Shown: positions 17,477-25,281, counted from the stretch's first letter. The stretch is DNA of 64,000 bases from CAWAYR01 sp050250875 (GCA_050250875.1 JBFWNV010000003.1:1-64000), one strand, 5' to 3'. A program made the numbers and translations. The notes: generated by a model from the letters alone, not told the origin.

Positions 17477-18259
17477 TCACCGCTGGTACTCGAACGTCAG
17501 GTGGACCGTCAGCGACGGGTTGGGATACTCGGCCGGCAGCGGCGGCAGCTGGCGGGCGAGCCGGATGGCCCGGGTGGCGATCAGGTCGAGGGTCGAGTTG
17601 CCCGAGCTGCGCTCGACGGTGATGTCGGTCATGGTGCCGTCCCGCTGGATGACGAAGGTCACGATGGTCGTCCCGAGGGATTGCTGGCGGCTCTCCCACA
17701 CGCTCTGGATTCGGGTCTGCATCGTCGCCAGGTACTGCGGACAGCAGAAGTTGGCGACGTCGAGACGGGCCCCGGTGCCGCCGGCGCCCGACGACAGGCC
17801 GCCGAAGCCCTGGCCGCGCGTGTCGGCGACGGTGTCGCCGCGCTGCGGCTGGGCGCCGGTGGTCGGCGCCGCGGCCGGCGCCGTGTCTCGCGGCGCGACC
17901 TTGGGCGGCGGCGCCTTGGGCGGCGTCTTCTTCGGCGGCGCCTTCACCGGTTCGACCATCTCCGGCGTCGCCGCCACCGGCGGCCTGACCGGTTCCGGCT
18001 TCGCCTGCGGCGGGGCCGGCTGCTGGACGGTGCGGCCGCCCTCGGCGACCCGGCCGCCGTTCTGCGGCCCCTGCGGCCCGGCCAGGCTCACCGTCATCAC
18101 CGACTCGGGCGCAGCCTGCTGCGCGCCCATCCAGCTCGCCGGCACCAGCAGCACCAGCGCGAACAGCAGGGCATGGCCGGCCAGCGACGCGCCGAGCATG
18201 CGCCCGACGCCGTCGTCGTCGACCATCCGCCCGGCCAGCACCTGGCTCACCGCATCCAT
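17477..18259 (-). CDS. TonB/TolA-like energy transducer
   Basis: Inner-membrane protein that passes energy from TolQR to the envelope. From ATG 18259 (260 residues) it has a short cytoplasmic segment, one membrane helix (about 21-43), a Pro/Lys-rich spacer (QAKPEPVRPPV, APPKKTPPKAPPPK) and a TonB C-terminal domain (VTFVIQRDGTMTDITVERSS, LPAEYPNPSLTVHLTF). It occupies the place of tolA in the tol cluster. A CC pair in VANFCCPQYL opens the C-terminal domain and is unusual in the periplasm. Whether it is TolA-like or TonB-like in function cannot be told from sequence. Confidence 0.85.
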   Translation of the reverse strand: MDAVSQVLAGRMVDDDGVGRMLGASLAGHALLFALVLLVPASWMGAQQAAPESVMTVSLAGPQGPQNGGRVAEGGRTVQQPAPPQAKPEPVRPPVAATPEMVEPVKAPPKKTPPKAPPPKVAPRDTAPAAAPTTGAQPQRGDTVADTRGQGFGGLSSGAGGTGARLDVANFCCPQYLATMQTRIQSVWESRQQSLGTTIVTFVIQRDGTMTDITVERSSGNSTLDLIATRAIRLARQLPPLPAEYPNPSLTVHLTFEYQR

Positions 18260-18266
18260 GGCCCTT

Positions 18267-18734
18267 CTAGCGTCCCCGCGCCGGCACCGGCTGGGTGAGG
18301 ATGCCCACCCGCTCGACACCGCCGGCCTTGAGGCGATCCATCACCTCGGTGATCTCGTTCAGCTGCACGCCGCCATCGCCGCGCAGGAACACCTCGCGCT
18401 CCTCGGCACGGGTCATCGCCTGGCGCATCCGTTCGGCCAGCGCGGTGAGCGGGATGCTCTCGTCGTCGAGGAACACCCGCTTGTCCTTGCGGTAGGAGAG
18501 CGGCACCGTCACGTAGACGCGCGTGTCGTTGAGCCGGTTGGACCGCGCCGCCACCGGCAGGTTCACCTCGACGCCCTTCTGCAGCATCGGCGCCGCCACC
18601 ATGAACACGATGAGCAGCACCAGCATGACGTCGACGAGCGGAATGACGTTGATCTCGGCGAGCGAGGTCGTGACACGGCGGCCGCGCTGGTGGCGTCCAC
18701 CGCCGGCCGAAGCCTGGGCCATCACCTTGGGCAT
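18267..18734 (-). CDS. tolR: TolR/ExbD family proton-channel protein
   Basis: Partner of TolQ in the proton-driven motor. The 155-residue product has a basic N-terminus, INVIPLVDVMLVLLIVFM (28-45) with the membrane Asp35 expected to carry protons, and a periplasmic domain ending ILTQPVPARGR. The start at 18734 leaves a 4-base gap after tolQ; an ATG four codons further in (18722) is also possible. ExbD and TolR are hard to separate by sequence; the tolB-pal context favours TolR. Confidence 0.92.
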   Translation of the reverse strand: MPKVMAQASAGGGRHQRGRRVTTSLAEINVIPLVDVMLVLLIVFMVAAPMLQKGVEVNLPVAARSNRLNDTRVYVTVPLSYRKDKRVFLDDESIPLTALAERMRQAMTRAEEREVFLRGDGGVQLNEITEVMDRLKAGGVERVGILTQPVPARGR

Positions 18735-18738
18735 CGGC

Positions 18739-19500
18739 TCAGCTCCCGAAGTGCCGCTCTGAGATGTTGAGGAACTCGAGCGCGAAGTCGTCCATCTCGG
18801 AGGCGAGTACCTTCACGCGCGACGTGAACGCGTTGTAGAAGTAGACGGCCGGCATGGCCGCGAAGAGGCCGACGGCGGTGGCGACCAGCGCCTCGGCGAT
18901 GCCCGGCGCGACGACGGCGAGGTCGGTCGAGCCCTGGGCGCCGATGCCGGCGAACGCCGTCATGATGCCCCACACCGTGCCGAACAGTCCGACGAACGGC
19001 GCGAGGCTGGCGGTCGTGGCGAGGAAGGTCACGCGGCGCTCCAGCTTGTTCACCTCGGCCGACGACGCGCGGAGGAGGGCGCGGTCGAGCGCGGCAAGGC
19101 TCCTGAGAGTAGGACGAGGCGGGGTGGTGGCCGGACTGCCGGCGGCCCTGGCGTCGGGGCGCAACTGCAGGTTGAGCTCGGCGTACCCGGCCTGGAAGAC
19201 GCCGACCAGCGGGCTGTGCTCGAGCGACTTGCAGACGCCCTGCACCTCCGAGAACTTGGCGCTCTTGTGGAAGACGTCGAGGAACGACCGCGTCTGCCGC
19301 TCGGCCCGCGACAGCGACATGGCCTTCGAAAGGATGATGCCCCACGACACCACCGAGAAGGCGAGCAGCACCAGCAGCGCTGCCTTCGACACCGGGCTGG
19401 CGTCGGCGATCAGCTCGAAGATGCTGAGCGCGCCGCGAACAGGCGCCTCAGCGTCCTGGACCTGTTGAAGGGCCAGGAATAGCCATCCAGACGTGCGCAC
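18739..19500 (-). CDS. tolQ: TolQ/ExbB family proton-channel protein
   Basis: Inner-membrane motor protein with three membrane helices. The frame extends beyond 19700, but GTG 19500 is preceded by a strong ribosome site (GGAGGT, 6 bases away) and gives 253 residues starting VRTSGWLFL, close to family length. Typical segments are FELIADASPVSKAALLVLL, the loop APFVGLFGTVWGIMTAF, and IAEALVATAVGLFAAMPAV. A Pro/Arg-rich insertion (about residues 140-155, PATTPPRP) is not typical. It is the first gene of tolQ-tolR-tonB-tolB-pal-cpoB-ssb and is divergent from recN. Confidence 0.95.
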   Translation of the reverse strand: MRTSGWLFLALQQVQDAEAPVRGALSIFELIADASPVSKAALLVLLAFSVVSWGIILSKAMSLSRAERQTRSFLDVFHKSAKFSEVQGVCKSLEHSPLVGVFQAGYAELNLQLRPDARAAGSPATTPPRPTLRSLAALDRALLRASSAEVNKLERRVTFLATTASLAPFVGLFGTVWGIMTAFAGIGAQGSTDLAVVAPGIAEALVATAVGLFAAMPAVYFYNAFTSRVKVLASEMDDFALEFLNISERHFGS

Positions 19501-19556
19501 CGACACACCTCCACCGACAGGGAGTGATGCGCCGCTGGGAACAGCGCGAGTGTGCA

Positions 19557-19586
19557 ACCGTAGCACGATCTGTGAAATTCTGTCAA
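19557..19586 (-). promoter_or_regulatory. candidate sigma-70 promoter for the tol-pal operon
   Basis: On the minus strand TTGACA (19586-19581) and TACGGT (19562-19557) are separated by 18 bases, with a TG-type extended -10. The predicted transcript starts about 50 bases before the tolQ GTG. The same CGTGCTACGGTT block is found in the promoter of the lytic transglycosylase gene (53709-53720). Confidence 0.6.
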
Positions 19587-19600
19587 ACCCATGATAGGAT
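19572..19600 (+). promoter_or_regulatory. candidate sigma-70 promoter for recN
   Basis: GTGAAA (19572-19577) and TAGGAT (19595-19600) are 17 bases apart; each matches four of six consensus positions. It overlaps the divergent tolQ promoter. No LexA-type operator is apparent, although recN is damage-inducible in many bacteria. Confidence 0.4.
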
Positions 19601-19651
19601 GGCACTTCCGGTCCCCATTCCGGCACGCCTTCTCCCGGGACGACCCACCCG

Positions 19652-21340
19652 ATGCTGCGGTATCTGGCGATCAGCAACTTGGCGGTCATCGAGTCGGTGT
19701 CGGTCGAGTTTGAACACTCGTTCAACGTCCTGACGGGCGAGACCGGTGCCGGTAAATCGATGCTCGTCGGTGCCGTCGGCCTCCTGCTCGGCGGGCGCGC
19801 TTCTCAGGATCTGGTCCGCACCGGCGAGGACACGGCCACGGTCGAGGCCATCTTCGAAACCCCCGACCGGCGCGAGGTGGTGGTGCGCCGCGAGGTCACC
19901 GCCCAGGGCCGCAGTCGCGCCTTCGTCGATGGCCAGCTCACCACCTCGAGCGCCCTGCGGCCGATCGTCGCCGAGTTCATCGAACTCCACGGCCAGCACG
20001 AGCACCAGCTGCTGCTCGATCCCTCCACCCACGTGCCGATGCTCGACGCCTGGGCCGGACTCGCCGGCGACGCCGATGCCGTCGCCGCTGCCTGGGCGGC
20101 CGTCGCCGAGTCGGAGCGGGATCTCGAGCGGGCGGCGATGGACGCTGGCGAGCGCGCCGCGCGGCTCGAACTGGTCGACTTCCAGCTGGGCGAACTGCGG
20201 AAGGCCCGGCTGCAACCCGGCGAGGACGAGGCGTTGCACCAGCAGCGCGAGGTCCTGCGCCACGCCGGCCGCCTCAGCACGCTCTGCGCCGAGGCCTACG
20301 CTCTGCTTTACGACGCCGAGGCGGCGGCGCTCTCGACGCTCGGCCAGGTGTGGAAGCGGGTGGGGGAACTGGCCGGAATCGATCCGGCGTTCGCCGCGCA
20401 TGCCGGCGCGCGCGACGGCATCAAGGCCCAGCTCGAGGACCTCGCGTTGACGCTGCGCGACTACCAGCAGCACCTCGACACGTCGCCGGGTCGGCTGCAG
20501 GAGGTGGAGGACCGGCTGGCCCTGCTCGAACGGCTCAAGCGCAAGCACGGCCCCACCCTGGCCGACGTCATCGGCCGGGCAGCCGCCCTCGAGCAGGAGC
20601 GCGAGGCACTCGACGCCGGGCCCGGCCATCGAGAGGCCGCCGAACGCGCCGTGGCCGCCGCGCATGATCGCTTCCTGGCCGCGGCCCGCACGCTCTCAGC
20701 CGCGCGCCGGGCGGCGGCGCCGCGCCTGGCCGCGGCGGTCGAGCGTGAACTGGCCGACCTGGCCATGGCCGGCACGCGCTTCGAGATCCGCCTGGGCGGC
20801 GACGAGGCGAGGTCCGGGTGGCAGGCGACCGGCATCGACCGCGGCGAGTTCTTTCTCGCGCCGAACGTCGGCGAGGCGCCGAAGCCACTGGCGCGCATCG
20901 CGTCCGGTGGTGAACTCTCGCGGGTGATGCTGGCGTTCAAGACGTTGAGTGCCGGCGACCAGCCGCGCCGGACCCTGGTGTTCGACGAGGTCGACGCCGG
21001 CATCGGCGGACGCACGGCGGCGGTGGTGGGCGAGAAGCTGCGCCGGCTCGGCGAGACGACGCAGGTGCTGTGCATCACGCATCTGCCGCCGATCGCCGCA
21101 CAGGCGGCGACCCACTTCGCGATTGCCAAACACGTGCGTGGACCGCGCACGGTGACGACCGTCGCGCGGCTCGAGGCCGAGGCTCGCGAGGCCGAGATTG
21201 CGAGGATGATGGGCGGGGAGGGCGAGGCCACCCCGCAAATGCTGGCCGGGGCCCGCGAGCTGCTGGCGAAAGCGAAGCCCGGGCCGGGGGCGAAAGCGAA
21301 AGGCGAAAGTTCGCCGCGGGCGAAAGCGAAAGTGCGGTAA
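19652..21340 (+). CDS. recN: DNA repair protein RecN
   Basis: SMC-like ATPase acting in double-strand break repair. The 562-residue product starts MLRYLAISNLAVIESV, with Walker A GETGAGKS at 29-36, LHGQHEHQLLLD, a central coiled coil, signature LARIASGGELSRVMLAFK and Walker B TLVFDEVDAGIGGRTA. The last ~25 residues are a Lys/Ala/Pro tail (AKAKPGPGAKAKG) encoded by GCGAAA-type repeats that are not part of the normal family sequence. miaB starts 5 bases after the stop. Confidence 0.96.
   Translation: MLRYLAISNLAVIESVSVEFEHSFNVLTGETGAGKSMLVGAVGLLLGGRASQDLVRTGEDTATVEAIFETPDRREVVVRREVTAQGRSRAFVDGQLTTSSALRPIVAEFIELHGQHEHQLLLDPSTHVPMLDAWAGLAGDADAVAAAWAAVAESERDLERAAMDAGERAARLELVDFQLGELRKARLQPGEDEALHQQREVLRHAGRLSTLCAEAYALLYDAEAAALSTLGQVWKRVGELAGIDPAFAAHAGARDGIKAQLEDLALTLRDYQQHLDTSPGRLQEVEDRLALLERLKRKHGPTLADVIGRAAALEQEREALDAGPGHREAAERAVAAAHDRFLAAARTLSAARRAAAPRLAAAVERELADLAMAGTRFEIRLGGDEARSGWQATGIDRGEFFLAPNVGEAPKPLARIASGGELSRVMLAFKTLSAGDQPRRTLVFDEVDAGIGGRTAAVVGEKLRRLGETTQVLCITHLPPIAAQAATHFAIAKHVRGPRTVTTVARLEAEAREAEIARMMGGEGEATPQMLAGARELLAKAKPGPGAKAKGESSPRAKAKVR
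21265..21332 (+). repeat. GCGAAA-type short repeats at the end of recN
   Basis: GGCGAAAGCGAAG, GGCGAAAGCGAAAGGCGAAAG and GGCGAAAGCGAAAG occur at 21265, 21289 and 21319, separated by GC-rich spacers. They are translated as the low-complexity RecN tail and look like a repeat expansion that entered the 3' end of the gene. Confidence 0.8.
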
Positions 21341-21345
21341 CCGAG

Positions 21346-22707
21346 ATGGCGCGCAAGTACCTCATCGAGACCTACGGCTGCCAGATGAACGTCCACGATT
21401 CGGAGCGGATGGCCGGCCTTCTCGAGGCCGCCGGCTTCGAGCCGACCGACGCCGACGAGGACGCCGATCTGGTCGTGATCAATACCTGCTCGGTGCGGGA
21501 GAAGGCCGAAGAGAAGCTCTACACGCGCCTCGGCGACATCAAAGGCCTGAAACATCGCCTCGGCCGCGCGCCGATGGTCGCGGTGACCGGCTGCGTCGCC
21601 CAGCAAGAGGGCGCCCAGGTGCTCGCCCGGTCGCCACTGGTCGACGCGGTCGTCGGCACCCAGCGCGTCCGGATGCTGCCGCTCCTCGTGGAGCAGGCCG
21701 CCGCCAGGGCAGCGGCACCGGGCGATGCGCTGATCGACATCGCGACGCCCTACGACGAACCGACGTTTCCCTTCGGGCTGACCCGCCGCAGCGACCCCGT
21801 GAAGGGGTTCGTCACCATCGTCGAGGGCTGCAACGACTACTGCGCCTACTGCGTCGTCCCGTACACTCGCGGGCACGAACGGATGCGCGCCAAGTCCGAG
21901 ATCCTGCGCGAGGTCGCAGCGCTCGCCGCCAGCGGCCGGCGCGAGGTGCAGCTGCTCGGCCAGATCGTCAATCACTACCAGGCCCCGGACGATCCCGCCT
22001 GCGACTTCCCGGCGCTGCTCGAGGCGGTACACGCCGTCGACGGCATCGAGCGCATCCGCTTTGCGAGCCCGCATCCACGCCACTGCTCGCCGCGGCTGAT
22101 CGCGGCGCTGCGCGATCTCCCCAAGGTCTGCAAGCACCTGCACCTGCCGGTGCAATCGGGCTCGACGCGCATCCTCAAGGCGATGCGGCGGCGGCACAGC
22201 CGGGAGGAGTATCTCGACCTGGTGCATCGACTGCGCGATGCTCTCCCGGAGATCCAACTCTCGACCGATATGATCGTCGGGTTCCCGGGCGAGACCACCG
22301 AGGACTTCGAGCAGACACTGTCGTTGACCGAGGCCGCCCAGTACCACAGCATGTTCTCGTTCAAGTACTCACCCCGCCCGAACACGCTCGCCGCACAGCG
22401 CATGGCGGACGATGTCCCGGAAGCGGAGAAGACCCGGCGGATCATGGCGCTGCAGCAGCTGCAGAAGGGCATCCAGGCCCGGCTGCACGAAGGCTCCGTC
22501 GGGCGCACGGTCGACGTGCTCGTCGACACGACCAGCCGGCGGCGAGCCTGGGAGCTCGCCGGCCGCACAAGCGGCAACACCGTCGTCAACTTTCCCGGCG
22601 CGCCCGAGTGGCTGGGCCGGTTCGTTCAGGTGCGCATCGAACGCGCCGGCGCCTTCGGTGTCTGGGGACGGCCGGTCGGAACGCCGGCAGCGGCCCCGGC
22701 GGTCTGA
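21346..22707 (+). CDS. miaB: tRNA-2-methylthio-N6-dimethylallyladenosine synthase MiaB
   Basis: Radical-SAM methylthiotransferase acting on i6A37 of tRNAs that read UNN codons. From ATG 21346 it has 453 residues. Cys12, Cys48 and Cys83 (YGCQMN, NTCSVR, TGCVAQQ) ligate the auxiliary cluster, and CNDYCAYC (Cys162, 166, 169) ligates the SAM cluster. LHLPVQSGS, DMIVGFPGET and a C-terminal TRAM domain follow. The close relative RimO is less likely because of YGCQMN and the VVPYTRG sequence after the cluster. miaA is not in the window. Confidence 0.95.
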   Translation: MARKYLIETYGCQMNVHDSERMAGLLEAAGFEPTDADEDADLVVINTCSVREKAEEKLYTRLGDIKGLKHRLGRAPMVAVTGCVAQQEGAQVLARSPLVDAVVGTQRVRMLPLLVEQAAARAAAPGDALIDIATPYDEPTFPFGLTRRSDPVKGFVTIVEGCNDYCAYCVVPYTRGHERMRAKSEILREVAALAASGRREVQLLGQIVNHYQAPDDPACDFPALLEAVHAVDGIERIRFASPHPRHCSPRLIAALRDLPKVCKHLHLPVQSGSTRILKAMRRRHSREEYLDLVHRLRDALPEIQLSTDMIVGFPGETTEDFEQTLSLTEAAQYHSMFSFKYSPRPNTLAAQRMADDVPEAEKTRRIMALQQLQKGIQARLHEGSVGRTVDVLVDTTSRRRAWELAGRTSGNTVVNFPGAPEWLGRFVQVRIERAGAFGVWGRPVGTPAAAPAV

Positions 22708-22722
22708 TCGGCGGAGGGTGCC

Positions 22723-23208
22723 ATGCTCATCGAGATGACGATCAAGGGGCTGACGGTCGATCCGGTGACCAACATGCCGATCGTCATCCTTCGAGACGAA
22801 CACGATCAGAAGGTGCTGCCGATCTGGGTTGGCGTCTTCGAGGCCAACGCCATCGCCCTGCAGATCGAGAACGTCCACACCCCGCGGCCGATGACCCACG
22901 ACCTGCTGCGCAACGTGATCCAGGATCTGCAGGCGTCGGTGGAGAAGGTCGTCGTCTGCGACGTCAAGGAGAACACCTTCTTCGCGCTCATCCACCTCGT
23001 CACGCCGGGAGGTCCGGTGGCGATCGACGCGCGGCCCAGCGACGCGATCGCGCTCGCCCTGCGGACTCGCGCGCCGATTCTGGTGGAGCAGCACGTCATC
23101 GACAACGCCAAGACGATCGACGTCGGGCACGAGAAGGTCGACGGCGAACGCCTCCATCAGTGGCTGGAGAGCCTCGACCCCGACGATCTCGGCAAGTATA
23201 AGATGTGA
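22723..23208 (+). CDS. bifunctional nuclease family (DUF151) protein
   Basis: 161-residue protein of the BFN/DUF151 family (MTIKGLTVDPVTNMPIVILR, LPIWVGVFEANAIAL, RPMTHDLL, DARPSDAIALALR). Family members include plant nucleases and many uncharacterised bacterial proteins, often near miaB or mtaB-like genes. It starts 15 bases after miaB with an ATG and is likely co-transcribed. Nuclease activity is family-level inference, not evident from residues here. Confidence 0.88.
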   Translation: MLIEMTIKGLTVDPVTNMPIVILRDEHDQKVLPIWVGVFEANAIALQIENVHTPRPMTHDLLRNVIQDLQASVEKVVVCDVKENTFFALIHLVTPGGPVAIDARPSDAIALALRTRAPILVEQHVIDNAKTIDVGHEKVDGERLHQWLESLDPDDLGKYKM

Positions 23209-23275
23209 GGCTTGCACAGTCCTGCGCGGGACGGCACGTCCTGGCAGGCCGGGGCTCTCCGACCGCATCAGGCCA

Positions 23276-23293
23276 TGTCGGCCGGCCGACATT
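23276..23293. promoter_or_regulatory. perfect 18-bp palindrome between the DUF151 gene and parA
   Basis: ATGTCGGCC-GGCCGACAT is a perfect palindrome 67 bases after the DUF151 stop and about 75 bases before the parA promoter. Followed by TTTCCCG, it could act as a short terminator (7-bp stem, CCGG loop) or as a site for a dimeric regulator. It is unlike the conserved parS sequence. Confidence 0.45.
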
Positions 23294-23369
23294 TCCCGTA
23301 TCTCTCACATTTTCAGCACTTTACCCCCGCAGATTTCGGCAATTCCATGCCGCATGCGGCGGGCGCCGC

Positions 23370-23399
23370 TTGACGCGTTCGATCCGCGGCTCCTAGAAT
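23370..23399 (+). promoter_or_regulatory. sigma-70 promoter of parAB
   Basis: TTGACG (23370-23375) and TAGAAT (23394-23399), spaced by 18 bases, each match five of six consensus positions. Predicted transcription starts near 23406, giving a leader of about 54 bases before the parA ATG. Confidence 0.65.
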
Positions 23400-23404
23400 G
23401 ACGC

Positions 23405-23451
23405 CACTCGGTTCCCCTCCGAGTGTTCCGGTCGCCGCCCGCGGGCGACCG
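23405..23451 (+). promoter_or_regulatory. two consecutive hairpins filling the parA leader
   Basis: CACTCGG-TTCCCCT-CCGAGTG (23405-23425, 7-bp stem) is followed after three bases by CGGTCGCC-GCCCGCG-GGCGACCG (23429-23451, 8-bp stem). Together they occupy nearly the whole predicted 5' leader, ending eight bases before the parA ATG and leaving no Shine-Dalgarno sequence visible. Confidence 0.55.
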
Positions 23452-23459
23452 AGCCCCAG

Positions 23460-24212
23460 ATGATCCTCGCCATCGCGAACCAGAAGGGCGGCGTCGGCAA
23501 GACCACGACGGCCCTGAACCTCGCCGCCGCGCTCGCGCTGCGTGGCAAGCCGACGCTGCTCATCGATCTCGACCCCCAAGCCAACAGCAGCATGTCGTAT
23601 CTCGATCTCCGCGCGATCGAGAAGGGCATGTACGACGCCTTCGTCGATCCGTCGGTGACCCTCGCGTCGATCATCCGGCCGACCGCGCTGCCGAACCTCT
23701 CGGTCGCGCCGGCCCGCATCTCGCTCGCCAAACTCGAATCGCGGCTGGTGGGGGAGCTCGACGCGCCGTTCCGCCTCAAGGATCAGCTCGCCCGCCTCGA
23801 GGGGTTCAGCCACGTCGTGATCGACTGCCCGCCGGCACTGGGCCTGCTCACCGTCAACGCCCTGGTGGCGGCCACCCATCTGCTCATTCCCATCCAGTCG
23901 TCGTACTTCGCCCTCGAAGGCACCGACGACCTCCTGGAGACGATCGAAAAGGTCCGCCAGCGACCGAACCCGGCCCTCAAGATCCTCGGCGTCGTCATCA
24001 CGATGCACGACCGCCGCACGGCGCTCGGCCGTGACATCCGCGAGCAGATCCGCAAGGTGTTCGGCGACAAGGTCTTCAACACCGTGATCAGCAAGAGCGT
24101 GCGGCTCGAAGAGAGCCCGGCCTACCGCGAGTCGATTTTCACGTTCGCCCCGGAGTCGTCCGGGGCCAGTGAGTACTACCGCCTGTGCGAGGAGGTGATT
24201 GACCGTGCCTAA
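23460..24212 (+). CDS. parA: chromosome-partitioning ATPase ParA/Soj
   Basis: Deviant Walker-type ATPase that moves ParB-bound origin DNA. The 250-residue product starts MILAIANQKGGVGKTTT, with KGGVGKTT at 9-16, LLIDLDPQANSS, VVIDCPPALGLLT and VVITMHDRRTALGRDI. There is no N-terminal DNA-binding extension, so it is the short, chromosomal Soj type rather than a P1-type plasmid ParA. The upstream promoter and two-hairpin leader suggest regulated expression. It overlaps parB by eight bases. Confidence 0.96.
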   Translation: MILAIANQKGGVGKTTTALNLAAALALRGKPTLLIDLDPQANSSMSYLDLRAIEKGMYDAFVDPSVTLASIIRPTALPNLSVAPARISLAKLESRLVGELDAPFRLKDQLARLEGFSHVVIDCPPALGLLTVNALVAATHLLIPIQSSYFALEGTDDLLETIEKVRQRPNPALKILGVVITMHDRRTALGRDIREQIRKVFGDKVFNTVISKSVRLEESPAYRESIFTFAPESSGASEYYRLCEEVIDRA

Positions 24213-25020
24213 ACGCGGCCTCCCGGAAGCCCTGCAGATGCGCCACGACGCCCACTACGTCGAAGCGCTGGCGTCGTCCGCGGCCCCGCCCGTCGGACGC
24301 ATGGTGCCGATCGACCACGTCGACCCCAATCCCGACCAGCCCCGCCAGGCCATGGGCGATCTGTCGGACCTGGTCGCCTCGCTGAGCGAGAAAGGCATCA
24401 TCGAGCCGCTGATCGTGCGCCAGCGCGGCGTGCGCTACCAGATCGTCGCCGGCGAGCGGCGCTACCAGGCGGCGATCCGGGCCGGCATCACCGAGTTGCC
24501 GGTGGTCGTCCGCGACGTCGACGACACCGAGATGCTCGAACTGGCGCTGGTCGAGAACATCCAGCGCAAGGACCTGACCGCCTTCGAAGAAGCCGAGGCG
24601 CTGCACAGCCTCAGCCACCGCTGCGGCTACACGCACGAGGATCTGGCCAAGCGGCTGGGGAAGTCGCGCACGTCGATCACCGAATCGCTGTCACTCACGG
24701 CGATTCCCGCCGAGGTCCGCAAGGTGTGCCGCCTGGCGGACATCTCGAGCAAGTCGATCCTGCTGCAGGTCGCCCGCCAGGGCGACCCCAAGAAGATGCT
24801 GGCCCTGGTGGAAAAGATCGCCACCCACGGCGCCACCCGCGAACAGCTGCGCAAGGACCAGGACAAGCCCAAGCCGGGCCGGCCGAAGTCTTACGTCTTC
24901 AGCTTCCGGCCGACGACCAAAGCCTTCAACCTGCGGCTCACGTTCGCCAAGAAGAACGCCTCGAAAGACGAGGTGATCGGCGCCCTCGAGGCGATTCTCG
25001 AGGAACTCCGCAACGCCTAG
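24205..25020 (+). CDS. parB: chromosome-partitioning protein ParB
   Basis: Centromere-binding CTPase that loads at parS. The GTG at 24205 lies 9 bases after GGAGG and gives 271 residues starting PKRGLPEAL after the initiator, the usual ParB opening; a TTG six bases upstream is too close to that site. The CTP-binding block IVAGERRYQAA, ALVENIQRKDL and a helix-turn-helix (HEDLAKRLGKSRTSITESLSL) are intact. The C-terminus (about 215-271) is basic, then ends in a helical segment (KDEVIGALEAILEELR). No parS match was seen in the window. Confidence 0.94.
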   Translation: MPKRGLPEALQMRHDAHYVEALASSAAPPVGRMVPIDHVDPNPDQPRQAMGDLSDLVASLSEKGIIEPLIVRQRGVRYQIVAGERRYQAAIRAGITELPVVVRDVDDTEMLELALVENIQRKDLTAFEEAEALHSLSHRCGYTHEDLAKRLGKSRTSITESLSLTAIPAEVRKVCRLADISSKSILLQVARQGDPKKMLALVEKIATHGATREQLRKDQDKPKPGRPKSYVFSFRPTTKAFNLRLTFAKKNASKDEVIGALEAILEELRNA

Positions 25021-25147
25021 CACGGATCCCCGACGACCTCTCGCAACGCCAGCAGGGCGCCAAGCCCGCGCCGTCGGCGCGTGGCCGCAGCGACATAGCC
25101 CCGGCAGATCACCCGGCAGGCCTGAACTGGATGGCGGCCCAGGTGGT

Positions 25148-25212
25148 CTAGTTTACATAATATATATTATCGGACTCTATATATTTGCCGCGAGAATCAC
25201 CGCTGTGGATAT
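25148..25212. other. AT-rich island with a palindrome and a DnaA-box-like site beside parB
   Basis: The 260-base gap between the convergent ends of parB and the GH57 gene holds a strikingly AT-rich run (about 25148-25186), including the perfect palindrome ATAATATATATTAT (25157-25170) and a second stretch CTCTATATATTTG. TGTGGATAT at 25204-25212 is one base off the DnaA-box complement TGTGGATAA. Because both neighbours end here, a promoter is not expected. An unwinding, replication or segregation element is possible, as is a simple AT-rich terminator region. The rest of the gap (25021-25147, 25213-25281) is GC-rich with no recognisable feature. Confidence 0.45.
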
Positions 25213-25281
25213 TCTGTGGGTCGATTCCCCGCGCCAGCGCCCGCGCCCAGCGCCAACCCCGACGCAACCGGCCGTTGGCGC

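Noticed and set aside
23375..23390. tRNA-like GTTCGATCC before parA
   Set aside because: No acceptor, D or anticodon stem surrounds it; it lies between the -35 and -10 of the parA promoter.
25148..25190. The AT-rich island as a promoter
   Set aside because: Both neighbours converge here and no reading frame starts downstream on either strand.
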